Positions 55,770 to 64,000 of a stretch of DNA of 64,000 nucleotides are shown here, one piece after another. Position 1 is the first letter of the stretch; the number at the start of each line of letters is the position of its first letter. Under the pieces are notes generated by a model. That model made no database searches, was not told the origin of the DNA, and saw only the letters and a program-made list of their open reading frames with translations. The translations under genes and the position numbers were made by a program. The stretch spans positions 8,827,419-8,891,418 of the forward strand of contig OZ020486.1 of the NCBI GenBank assembly GCA_963971405.1, read 5' to 3'. The stretch is from Psococerastis gibbosa (taxonomy: Eukaryota; Arthropoda; Insecta; Psocodea; Psocidae).

Positions 55770-56945
55770 GGCCCCTCAGAGTTCTCTGAGTTATTTCAAT
55801 TTACATCAGTAACATCAAAATAACACTGCTATCAATTTGCGTAAACCAACACCAATTTTATCAAAACATTCCCGGTGGAAGAGCCCTGGTATCCCCTATT
55901 TGCATTTAAGAACACGTTGTAATAAAACTTGGATAAACATACCAAAACTTTGTGTATAATTGTTCATCTCCCGGCCATCGGTTCTCCTTCTTTCTTCTTT
56001 TCTTAAATACTAAATTTTACGTACGGTTGGCCACTAGGCCAGTGGAGGCTTGGGCTCCTGGGGTTCCTTATTCCTCATCGGTTTCCTCCCTCCCCTCTCG
56101 CCGCAGACAGGAGAATCCCATCAGCGAGGGGGAGGAGCCCTCATGTCGGCCTCCGACGTTCACTCCTTCATATCTTAAATTGCGGATGTCAATGAATAAT
56201 AAGTCCCTTTTCAAAAAAATCACTCTTCAGTAAAAAAGAAAAATTACCGATCTCTATTCTCAAATCTCAAAACAAGAATCAGTCGTGTCACCAGACAAAT
56301 ATTTAAAAATAACATTTTGGCGGAAAGTTATGGAGTTTACTTTACTTTCATTTACCAAATCGCTGTAAAGTATCTATTTGATTTTAAAAATCAAATAAAT
56401 ACCACAAAACGACTTTACGTCGTTACAACGTGAATAAGAAATTTATACACGTATACTTGGACGTTGATACAGTATAAACCATAATTTTACGACGTTTCAT
56501 ACGAGTATTTGTACGTTCATATCCGTCCGTATTTTTTTGAAATGAGTAATTGTAATGTCAACTTAACTCCCCCCTCAGAATTTATACGTACAGCCTTGCC
56601 CAAAAACATGCCTCGCAGCAGAATTTCTTCTACCAATGGAGGTAAGGCACCCGTGGGGGTTGGGCAGACCCCAGTTCGTTGAAACATTTTTCCATTTCCT
56701 AGTATGGCATGATTCCCATCTCAACCTAAGGGCTAAGATCCATAGTCCATCTATCAACCAACACTATATTTTTAACCATATGCACTCTTCCCACAGTTCA
56801 ATATTCATGGTTCTACTCAAAATGATGTGCAAATTGTTATAACTTCCGTGCAATATGACAAGACACATCTTGACATCTACTATTCTACGAAGGCTATAAT
56901 GTTTTAATTATTTAGCCCATTTCAGCTGCTTAAATATTTACAAGC
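55770..56945 (+). repeat. tandem duplication, copy 2
   Basis: Copy 2 ends ~80 bp before the chemoreceptor exon. The MPRS peptide (MPRSRISSTNG) and the GTAAGG donor-like site are kept, with a 61-bp gap to a CATTTCCTAG acceptor-like end. The putative intron is at least as conserved as the flanks, and length changes after it are not multiples of three. It could be a leader exon of the receptor gene or only repeat DNA. The left part includes a hAT-type end (CAGGCCGTACCCAGG at 55661; ACGTACAGCCTTG at 56586). Confidence 0.6.
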
Positions 56946-57023
56946 ATTGCTGAGTTGGGTAGTGCAGTATAACACTCTAATGCATCAGCAGCATTTGCGT
57001 CGGCAGTAACAAAATACGAAAAA

Positions 57024-57207
57024 ATGGTTTACCGATTAATACAGGTAGCACCGGCCCCTAGTACTTCTACGGTCATATCTGTCAATCATGAAGATCAGAG
57101 ATTTAATGTTAATAAAACGAGCGAAAGTGCTTACTTCACCGGCAACATTATAATATTTCGCTATCTACAAATTATTGGTTTTTTTCCGGTGTGGGAGGAC
57201 AAAAAAG
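57024..57207 (+). CDS. gustatory-receptor-like chemoreceptor, exon 1
   Basis: This exon encodes an N-terminal cytosolic segment (MVYRLIQVAPAPSTSTVISV) and then IFRYLQIIGFFPVWEDKK. A hydrophobic stretch ending in G-[FL]-FP just before the first membrane segment is characteristic of arthropod gustatory receptors, which form ligand-gated cation channels in sensory neurons. The donor is G|GTGGGT at 57208, leaving phase 1. Spliced to 58768 it gives EDKKGDFRFRWNAPITMYS without frame change. The ATG is the first in frame; the open frame extends upstream to 56973 and in-phase acceptor-like AG sites there (56988, 56991, 57006) allow an extra leader exon, possibly the MPRS exon. Confidence 0.6.
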
Positions 57208-58767
57208 GTGGGTTGGTTAAATATTTTAGGTTCTTTAACTATTTTTGCTTGGGTAACACTCTGAACCATGTGTAGCCTATTGAGCTAGGATATACAAATG
57301 CTTTCTATGGGGAGTTGGCTGTATTGCGCGTGATGTTGAATAATAATCAAAATAAATAGGCTTCAGCTATCCTCTTGAAGGTGAAGTGTATTTTGCCGTG
57401 TACCATGTCTGACGTGACTACCAAGCCTTCATTGGCATGGTAGTAGCGTGCTCGCCACGCATACGGGGGCGTGTCGTAACTCAACCCGGCTACTAACCCA
57501 TATAGAAGCGACTCAAGAGGTTATATGGATACATTCATTCAGTAGCGTGTACAATGCAATATATATGCAATTAATCCTTTATTTTAAAGAATTCTTCTTT
57601 TTGTCAAGAAAATAATAATATTATTAAAGACACATAAATTGATTTTCTCAATGACTTCTTTAAACTGCTGACGTGCGTGATCCGTCCTATTGATACCCCT
57701 TTATTCATTGTCCCCCTGGCTACAGGGCTATAGCGCTACCTGACGGCAGAGATTTACATAAAAACATAAATATATATATTTTACTCTTCCAATGGCTTTA
57801 GATCGGGAATGAGTACTCAGGATGCATTTTTATAATTTTAATAACAGTTGATCACTTTTTGAATGTGTCAAAACCGGTTATTTCAATTTTTCTTGATTTG
57901 AGCAAAGTCTTATCCTTCCCAAAAGGGGTACTTTGAGTACGCCTATACACACCTTTGCAGGACCATTTCATAGAAAAGTTTTTTTTTTTAACCGAACCTC
58001 AATATTCCCACGGAGTAAAGGGGTGGTTCGACTAGTATGGATTACCCTGTATAACAATAAAATATTGTATTTTAGCAATTTCAATCTTTTAAAGAAAAAA
58101 CATAAGTGTATATTGTGTAAAAATAAAAGTTGAAAACACTCCTATGAATGGAATACCACCAATGACCTAATGATCCATGGCCCCTCAAGTTTCAGTTCTT
58201 CAGTGGTTTACTTAGCCTATGGCAAAAGCAGTCTATAGACTTAAGCCATTGGATTTACCTAATTATGAAAATCATCGCACTTGCTGTTGTCTCCATTACT
58301 AATGAAAATTTAAAGTTTTCACTTTCATACCCTGCGGTCCCAAGTTATCCCCTTTTACTTTTATTTATCAAGCCGGTAATAAATATTTTTTTTACCACTA
58401 CGTGCGACGGCAAGCTTGGCTTGCTTTTTCACCCCCGAGCTATTTGTGAAGTAGGTATATTTATGCATAGTGGTTTTCTACACCGACTACTCTCCAATCC
58501 CACTACGAATGTAGTAATGGGGCCTCAGTTCTGATAGGAACATCTTTCTCCTTTCCGATAGTTTTCTTTCTAGTTTTTGACGTGACAACGTCTAATAAAT
58601 CAATGAAGGCTGGATGGAACACTGGGTGCATGCACGAAAAAGCATTACGCCGTTACGCCGATGCGTTACGCTCATTGCCCATGTGATTTTCCATTTTTCA
58701 TTGTCTTTTCTACCCCCATATTTAGAGTGATCTTGTCTGGCCTGCTCACATATTACTTTCCTTGCAG
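57208..58767 (+). other. chemoreceptor intron 1
   Basis: A 1,560-bp phase-1 intron bounded by GTGGGT and a TATTACTTTCCTTGCAG acceptor. It contains a SINE2 copy at 57418-57595 and otherwise unassigned AT-rich DNA. The frames at 57933 and 58265 lack receptor features. Confidence 0.55.
57418..57595 (+). mobile_element. SINE2 copy (plus) inside intron 1
   Basis: GGCATGGTAGTAGCGTGCTC head, GTGTCGTAACTCAACC, AGCGACTCAAGAGGTTATAT, GGATACATTCATTCAGTAGC and an A/T tail. It lies in the same orientation as the host gene. Confidence 0.65.
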
Positions 58768-59018
58768 GTGATTTTCGCTTTAGATGGAACGCTCCCATCA
58801 CAATGTACAGCATTTTGCTGGTTGGAGCTTACTTCTGTGGAAATATTATTACCAATCGAGATCTCATGCAGATCAACATGGACAATCTTCTTTTCCAAGA
58901 CAAACTTGGACTCATTTTTTTAATTTCCGACTATATCTTTCCACCTTTTATGATGGTGTCCTTGCTATTGGAAGCGACAAAAATATCCGTTTATCTTAAT
59001 GAGTGGAGAATCTTTCAA
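58768..59018 (+). CDS. gustatory-receptor-like chemoreceptor, exon 2
   Basis: After the acceptor at 58767 the exon reads DFRFRWNAPITMYSILLVGA, a charged/aromatic turn leading into transmembrane segment 1 (MYSILLVGAYFCGNII). A polar loop follows, then segment 2 (LIFLISDYIFPPFMMVSLLL) and EATKISVYLNEWRIFQ, where the W sits at the usual place after TM2. This order (FRW-S/T-YS, TM1, TM2, LN-W) is that of insect and crustacean gustatory receptors. The likely donor is CAA|GTAGGT at 59019; GTACCG (59023) and GTAAAA (59028) are alternatives. TM3 to TM7, including the C-terminal TYhhhhhQF signature, are not in the window. No exon 3 is seen before the LTR element at 60213, so the gene may continue past it or be truncated. 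Confidence 0.6.
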
Positions 59019-59215
59019 GTAGGTACCGTAAAAGAGCTAGATAATGTTAAGTTATACTCGAGAATTGTTGCGTTTTCTCCCCGGCTTAGGGTTCTTTAGG
59101 AGGCTGTAGGATCGAGGAATGAATGTTGTGAAATAATTACAACAAGAATTAATTAACAGAAATTATATTCTTGATAGAATTATGAAACCCTAAGATATAG
59201 AAAAATAGAGCACCT
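59019..59215. other. unassigned DNA after exon 2
   Basis: Presumed intron 2 sequence; nothing recognised. Confidence 0.3.
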
Positions 59216-60194
59216 GTAGTAGCGTGGCCAATAAGCGTCTCCAATAAATAAAAAGTAAGCGATCACCTCATGGCTCAATCCTAAATCGTCACATTGTCTG
59301 GGCTGAGGAGGGAGCGGAGTCCGAACACCCCCTTCCGGGTGGGGTTTAGCCCATCATCGTCGAAATCAAATCCATGCCACCACAACTCCTGCCAGCCATC
59401 ATCCTTATGACTTCTTCCTTCTTTAAAATCTCATTTCTTTTTTTTCTTTTTTTAAAATCCAAATCGGGTTATAAGAAATTCTCGGCCATCCTTTCTCGTA
59501 ACATTTTCTAACAAGCCACCGCAAATTCAACCGGCCGCCAACCTCTCGTCAAAAACTTTTTTAAAGTAATAATAATAATAATAATAATAAAAGTATTTTT
59601 ATTAATAAATAGAAATAAATAATAATAGATACTTTATGATTTTGTGATTTTAAAAGATCTGGCGATAATTAAATTGTGAATAATAATAAAAGATAGAAAA
59701 ATTAATTTATTTTAAACCGAATGTGATATTTGGAGGTTGGTTAATTGAACAAAACAAATATGGCGGATTTACAAATAAATAAATAAATTGAAAAAATTTA
59801 ATAAATAATAATAAGATATGTAATCGTAATATTAAGATTTAGTATATCCAGTAAACTGGATACACATATAAAAAGGTAGGGTTGCACGCTACAACAAGGG
59901 TCTTCCCCCCCCCCCCATTTTTTTCAAACCTACACTCGTTAGGAAAGCAAACGAGAGAAAAGCCCCCATCGCCCCCAAGAAGTCAACACCACACGAACCA
60001 AAGATCCCCAGAAAAACAGAGAAGAAAAGAACGGAACAACGGGAAGGGATCTACACTAGCCTGAGCCAGTACGAGACCTTTGAGCGGTTAAAACCTAAAG
60101 AACATCTTAACCGATCCACTGACGGGTAACCTCGCTACAGAAGAGGGAAAAACCAATCATACACCATTCGTATCCCATTCATACAACATCCATC
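59216..60194 (-). mobile_element. Ty3/Gypsy leader-like region beyond the LTR
   Basis: On the minus strand this follows the primer-binding-site-like sequence, where the leader and start of an element interior belong. It is partly AT-rich with (AAT)n near 59567 and a C-run at 59907. No gag-like motif (such as a CCHC knuckle) was recognised, and the lower boundary is not defined; 59216 is nominal. It is treated as a fossil or partial second interior. Confidence 0.4.
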
Positions 60195-60210
60195 CACGGA
60201 TTGGGCGCCA
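60195..60210 (-). promoter_or_regulatory. primer-binding-site-like sequence
   Basis: On the minus strand TGGCGCCCAATCCGTG begins two bases after the CTCCTACA end of the LTR. TGGCGCCCA is a common start of retroelement primer-binding sites, complementary to a tRNA 3' end (CCA). Confidence 0.6.
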
Positions 60211-60212
60211 TC

Positions 60213-60751
60213 TGTAGGAGCAGAGAGAAAGAAGAACAGCTGAGGAGATATGGTATGGGACTTCGCGGTCCCAAAAAGACCGGACTATCCCATCGTGACA
60301 GAGTACAGTAGGGAGTTCCAGAACGTAAAACGTCGATACTAAGCATCTCGCGATAGCATTAGGATCGCCCTCAAAAGGTCATAGCGGACCACCCTCCGTA
60401 AAAAAAATTACACATTGGGGAGTTCACACACACTCATAAATCAAACACTCGAAAACAAACTCCCACCCAATTATTGATCAATCCACTAACTATACCAAAA
60501 ACCAAACTCAGAACAGAAGGTATCCAAACATGGTCTTTTCAACCTCATTCTCCAATGCAAATCGACATGGAAGGATAGAAAGCTCACCCCCCATTAACGA
60601 TTCACGAATCATTTTCCAAAATTTAATACGTCCAGGAGTACTCAAAACTCAAACAACCAGGACATTCCTATTCAACGTCGTACTAAACTCACTAACTATT
60701 AATCACCTCCGGGACGACAACTAAAACAAGCAAAAAAATATGTAGGGTACA
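60213..60751 (-). mobile_element. Ty3/Gypsy long terminal repeat
   Basis: A 539-bp LTR bounded on the minus strand by TGTACCCTACAT and CTCCTACA, i.e. TGTA...TACA ends. It is preceded by a polypurine tract (pol side) and followed by a primer-binding-site-like sequence. No second LTR is inside the window, so insertion age cannot be estimated from LTR divergence. Confidence 0.7.
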
Positions 60752-60766
60752 CCCCCTCTTTCTTTC
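60752..60766 (-). promoter_or_regulatory. polypurine tract
   Basis: The minus strand reads GAAAGAAAGAGGGGG directly before the LTR start TGTACCC, about 55 bp after the pol stop. This is the normal position for the plus-strand primer of an LTR element. Confidence 0.75.
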
Positions 60767-60819
60767 ATATACTATTTTAAGTACACAACAATACACAGTC
60801 GAACCCACGATATTATAGT

Positions 60820-63800
60820 CTAGGTCAACACAGATTTCAAGTGAGACACATGCCAACGTCCAGCCAAAGTACCATTCATGCGTTGCAGTTCATACTGCGT
60901 TGGCGAAAGCACTGTTTTTATAATGAATGGTCCCTCCCATCGTGGATAAAATTTGGCTGTTTTCTTATCAATAGCACTAGATTGGTGAAAATCTTCCTTA
61001 AACACTAGTTCTCCCGGTTGATAGGTCACATCTTTCCTTCGCAAATTATAACGTGCCGCCTGTCGTTGTTTAGCCCTCCTTACGGTGGATCGTACCCGTT
61101 GATAGAGAGCGTCAAGATTAGTGGTCAAAGTGCCATTATAGGTGACAGGATCAAATGGCATTAAATCAGAATTATCAGTAGTTGCAGCCAACTCATAAAA
61201 GGAGCGCAGTTCTCTGCCATAGACTAGCTTGGATGGAGAAAAACCCGTTGCTTCACTTACCGACGTTCTAAGAGCAAACAGAACAAATGGTAAATGTAAA
61301 TGCCAAAGCTGGTGATTATCCTTAGCGTAAATAGCCAGCGCGGTCTTGATTGTCTGATTATATCTTTCAGTTGGGTTACTTTGTGGATAATAACGCGGAC
61401 AGAAATGTATTTTGATATGGTGGTCTTCACAGAATTGTTTAAATCGCCTACTAGTAAATTGTGATCCATTATCCACCAGTATGATCTCCGGTACTCCATG
61501 ATGCATGATAACATGATTGAACAGGGCGTCTTCGACAGTCTTCGAAGTCGCAGATTTCAATGGGACTCCTATACTCCACTTTGTGCACGAGTCAATGAAG
61601 ACACAGATATAACGATGGCCACCGCGACTGCGGGGTAATGGTCCCACTAAGTCGCAAGTCAGAAGTCGAAATGGTTTGAGTGATGGCGGGTGCACCTGCA
61701 TGTGCCCATGAGGCGTGGTATTGCGTGGTTTATGGCGTTGACAATCCAGACATCGGCGAACGGCGAGGCGCACATCTCGGGCCATTCTTGGCCAGTAATG
61801 GTTCTCAGCGATGCGACGGAGAGTGCGATTGATTCCGAGATGGCCAGACGGTAATGACGAGTGATGCTGCTTAATCAGCTCCTCTCGAAACTCGGATGGT
61901 ACAAGTAACTTAAGATCATCGGTTTTGGTAAGTCGATCTCGAACGGATTTGAAAATGGATGTGGGAGTAAGATGAAACTGCGGGAAATGAGTAGGATTCT
62001 GTTCTATCTTCTTACGTAAGGCGAGGTACCATGGATCCGTAATGGTACTAAAGTCGGGTAAAGGCGCAGTAATTCCCGTCAAGGCGGAAATGACGGTGGA
62101 AGGCTGCATTCGTGACAAGCAGTCAGGAACAACATGAGTGGAACCCTTCTTATGGAGGATCTCCATGTCGAACTGGTTTAGAGTAACTAACCAACGGGCC
62201 AGACGTCCGCTCGGGTTAGGAATGTTTCGGATCCATTTCAAAGCCAGGTGATCCGTCACACAGGTGAATCGCGTTCCCCAGATGTAGAAAGACCAGGTAG
62301 TGACCGCATGTAGTACCGCCAACAACTCCTTTTCTGTCGTACTGTAATTACGCTGGCTACTGGATAACGTTTTCGATGTGTATGCGACGGCGTAGGGCAC
62401 TCCGTCTTCTTCTTGGATCAGCACAGCTCCAACTGCAATGTCCGAAGAATCACAGTGAATCTGAAATGGCTTAGAGAAGTCAGGACAGCGCAAGACAGGA
62501 TAAGACGTAAGGCAATCCTTCAACTTCTGAAAGGCAGATTCCCGTTGCTCAGTCCATTCAAAACGGGTATCTTTATGTAGCAGCTGGTTCAACGGGGCGG
62601 CAGTCTCGGAAAAACTCGGAATGAAACGCCTAAACCATCCCACCATTCCTAGGTAGGCGCGGACGGCCTTTACAGACGTTGGTCTTGGATAATTTCTGAT
62701 CGCGACGACCTTGTCTTCGGAGACTTGTAGTATGCCTCCTCCCACACGATATCCGAGGTAGATGAGCTCAGATCGGACGAACGTGGACTTTGTCCAATTT
62801 ACCTTTAAGTTGGCTTGACGGAGGAGTCGGAAAACTATTTCTAAATGTTTCTTATGTAGTTCCGCGGTACGGGAAAATATTAAAACATCATCTAGGTATA
62901 CGATTGTAAACTCTTGAGCTTCGCGAAGTACTCGCTGCATCAGACTCTGGAATGTCGCGGGCATCGTACTAAGCCCGAAAGGTGCATAGGCATGTTCAAA
63001 AAGACCCATATTGGGTACTATAAAAGCTGTTAAAGGTCTGGTGTCATCCGCTACGCGGATTTGATGATAGCCCGACAGGAGGTCAAGCGAAGATACAAAA
63101 TACGCATCTTTCAGACGGTCCAGAGACTCATGAATCCGGGGTAAAGAAAAAGCATTAGATTTACACAAGGCGTTTACACGTTTGTAGTCGACGCAGACTC
63201 TTATCTCGCCGTTTTTCTTGCGGACCGGAACTACAGGCGACGCCCATTCAGACTCTGACGGAACAATGACGCCGTCTGCTAGTAATTTCTTAATCTGCTG
63301 ATGCACAATCTCCAGGACCGGTGGTGACATCGGGTAGTAGCGCTGTTTGACCGGCACCGTATTCAACTCCTTCAGGTACATTCGATGCTCTACGAGGTCA
63401 CACTTGCCACTCGAAGTGAGGAACTGCTGTTTCCATTTGCGAAGTAAGTCATTGAAGTCGGCTCTGTCAACGGGTGTTAAGTCCTGGTGGCAGAATTCCT
63501 CCATCTCATTAATATTTGGGTCTTCAATGGTCACATCCTTGACGTCCACCTCATCCACACAGTGTAGAGAAAAAGCGTCAGCACGAATGATAGTAGGGGC
63601 TGCACCATCTTGAAGAGTTACTCGATGTTGTCCGAAGTCAATGACGGTTCGGAGGGCTTGCAGTGTGTTCATCCCCACAATTAGAGGATGAGAGAGACGC
63701 TTCACAAGGTAACAATCTCCTGCCCAATTTGCGGGTCCCGCGTCCGTTTCTACAATGAGGTTGATCTTGACACACCCGACTACTTCGGCTTCTTCCCCAT

Positions 63801-64000
63801 TGGCAACAGTCGCGCTTGCCGACACCGCGCGGATGTGATGTCCCCTTTTTTGTAATTCATGCCAATACTCACTTAAGATGACAGAGTGAGTCGATCCGGG
63901 GTCAATAAGTCCAATAACTGGAATCCCACCCATGTCTACTTTAATGTAGTACCGTTTCTGGGGGTCCGGCGCGTTCGCACAAGAAGACAAATCAATCTGC
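60820..64000 (-). CDS. pol: Ty3/Gypsy Pol (protease, RT, RNase H, integrase)
   Basis: Open across the window and off its right end; the frame has no ATG near 63990 and continues, so the N-terminus is outside. Counting from the LSSCANAP residue at 63990: a retropepsin-like region at ~15-125 (VIGLIDPGSTHSVIL), reverse transcriptase ~215-400 with YLDD at 365-368, RNase H ~505-625, an integrase zinc finger (H-H-C-C) ~709-750, the integrase core with CDLVGPL (D780), VDNGSQF (D840) and NPTERYN (E875), and a GPY/F-like module WEGPF near 1019. The order PR-RT-RH-IN is that of Ty3/Gypsy (Metaviridae). No env follows. The part seen looks whole. GC content is visibly higher than in the surrounding DNA. 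Confidence 0.95.
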   Translation of the reverse strand, partial: QIDLSSCANAPDPQKRYYIKVDMGGIPVIGLIDPGSTHSVILSEYWHELQKRGHHIRAVSASATVANGEEAEVVGCVKINLIVETDAGPANWAGDCYLVKRLSHPLIVGMNTLQALRTVIDFGQHRVTLQDGAAPTIIRADAFSLHCVDEVDVKDVTIEDPNINEMEEFCHQDLTPVDRADFNDLLRKWKQQFLTSSGKCDLVEHRMYLKELNTVPVKQRYYPMSPPVLEIVHQQIKKLLADGVIVPSESEWASPVVPVRKKNGEIRVCVDYKRVNALCKSNAFSLPRIHESLDRLKDAYFVSSLDLLSGYHQIRVADDTRPLTAFIVPNMGLFEHAYAPFGLSTMPATFQSLMQRVLREAQEFTIVYLDDVLIFSRTAELHKKHLEIVFRLLRQANLKVNWTKSTFVRSELIYLGYRVGGGILQVSEDKVVAIRNYPRPTSVKAVRAYLGMVGWFRRFIPSFSETAAPLNQLLHKDTRFEWTEQRESAFQKLKDCLTSYPVLRCPDFSKPFQIHCDSSDIAVGAVLIQEEDGVPYAVAYTSKTLSSSQRNYSTTEKELLAVLHAVTTWSFYIWGTRFTCVTDHLALKWIRNIPNPSGRLARWLVTLNQFDMEILHKKGSTHVVPDCLSRMQPSTVISALTGITAPLPDFSTITDPWYLALRKKIEQNPTHFPQFHLTPTSIFKSVRDRLTKTDDLKLLVPSEFREELIKQHHSSLPSGHLGINRTLRRIAENHYWPRMARDVRLAVRRCLDCQRHKPRNTTPHGHMQVHPPSLKPFRLLTCDLVGPLPRSRGGHRYICVFIDSCTKWSIGVPLKSATSKTVEDALFNHVIMHHGVPEIILVDNGSQFTSRRFKQFCEDHHIKIHFCPRYYPQSNPTERYNQTIKTALAIYAKDNHQLWHLHLPFVLFALRTSVSEATGFSPSKLVYGRELRSFYELAATTDNSDLMPFDPVTYNGTLTTNLDALYQRVRSTVRRAKQRQAARYNLRRKDVTYQPGELVFKEDFHQSSAIDKKTAKFYPRWEGPFIIKTVLSPTQYELQRMNGTLAGRWHVSHLKSVLT

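Noticed and set aside
61257-61514. 85-codon minus-strand frame in the integrase region
   Set aside because: An alternative-frame shadow of the Ty3/Gypsy pol frame.

Overview
This is a metazoan, gene-poor, AT-rich window that is mostly repeats. The only convincing host gene fragment is a two-exon piece of a seven-transmembrane gustatory-receptor-like chemoreceptor (57024-59018). That, a Ty3/Gypsy element, a CR1/Jockey-type LINE, tRNA-headed SINEs and many hAT and TA-type MITEs together suggest an invertebrate, most likely an arthropod. The species cannot be fixed from the sequence.

Layout. 0-13 kb: copy of an ~800-bp unclassified repeat (R1), SINE2 copies (one split by a palindromic MITE), LINE tails, a tRNA-headed foldback (8226-8507), a hAT-type MITE, and two head-to-tail LINE 3' ends that each finish in the same hairpin (9940-10900). 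13-24 kb: SINE1 copies, a 502-bp TA-flanked MITE with an inverted relative next to it, a 124-bp higher-order minisatellite (21389-21786) whose 28-bp unit matches the SINE1 head, and a full R1 copy. 24-41 kb: a 210-bp palindrome, hAT-type MITEs with 8-bp target duplications and long G/C runs, R1, a tandemly duplicated reading frame with a signal-peptide-like start (32074-32690), and SINE1, R4, R5 and palindromic M3 copies. 41-54 kb: a 5'-truncated LINE with an open reverse transcriptase (41990-43456), a duplicated block split by a hAT-type MITE, R6 copies, a 221-bp tandem duplication, R1, an inverted SINE1 pair, and a hAT-type element holding a second MITE. 54-59 kb: a tandem duplication leading into the chemoreceptor exons, with a SINE2 copy inside intron 1. 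59-64 kb: a minus-strand Ty3/Gypsy element with long open pol (running off the window), polypurine tract and one LTR. That LTR is followed by a primer-binding-site-like sequence and leader, so it sits between two element interiors.

Recurring themes are short inverted-repeat elements nested in SINEs or in each other, oligo(dG)/oligo(dC) runs of 9-17 bases that often mark MITEs, and repeated reuse of tRNA-like (A box/B box) modules as SINE head, foldback arm and tandem array. No rRNA, CRISPR, prokaryotic operon or confidently functional tRNA gene was seen. All homology statements come from reading motifs; no database search was run.
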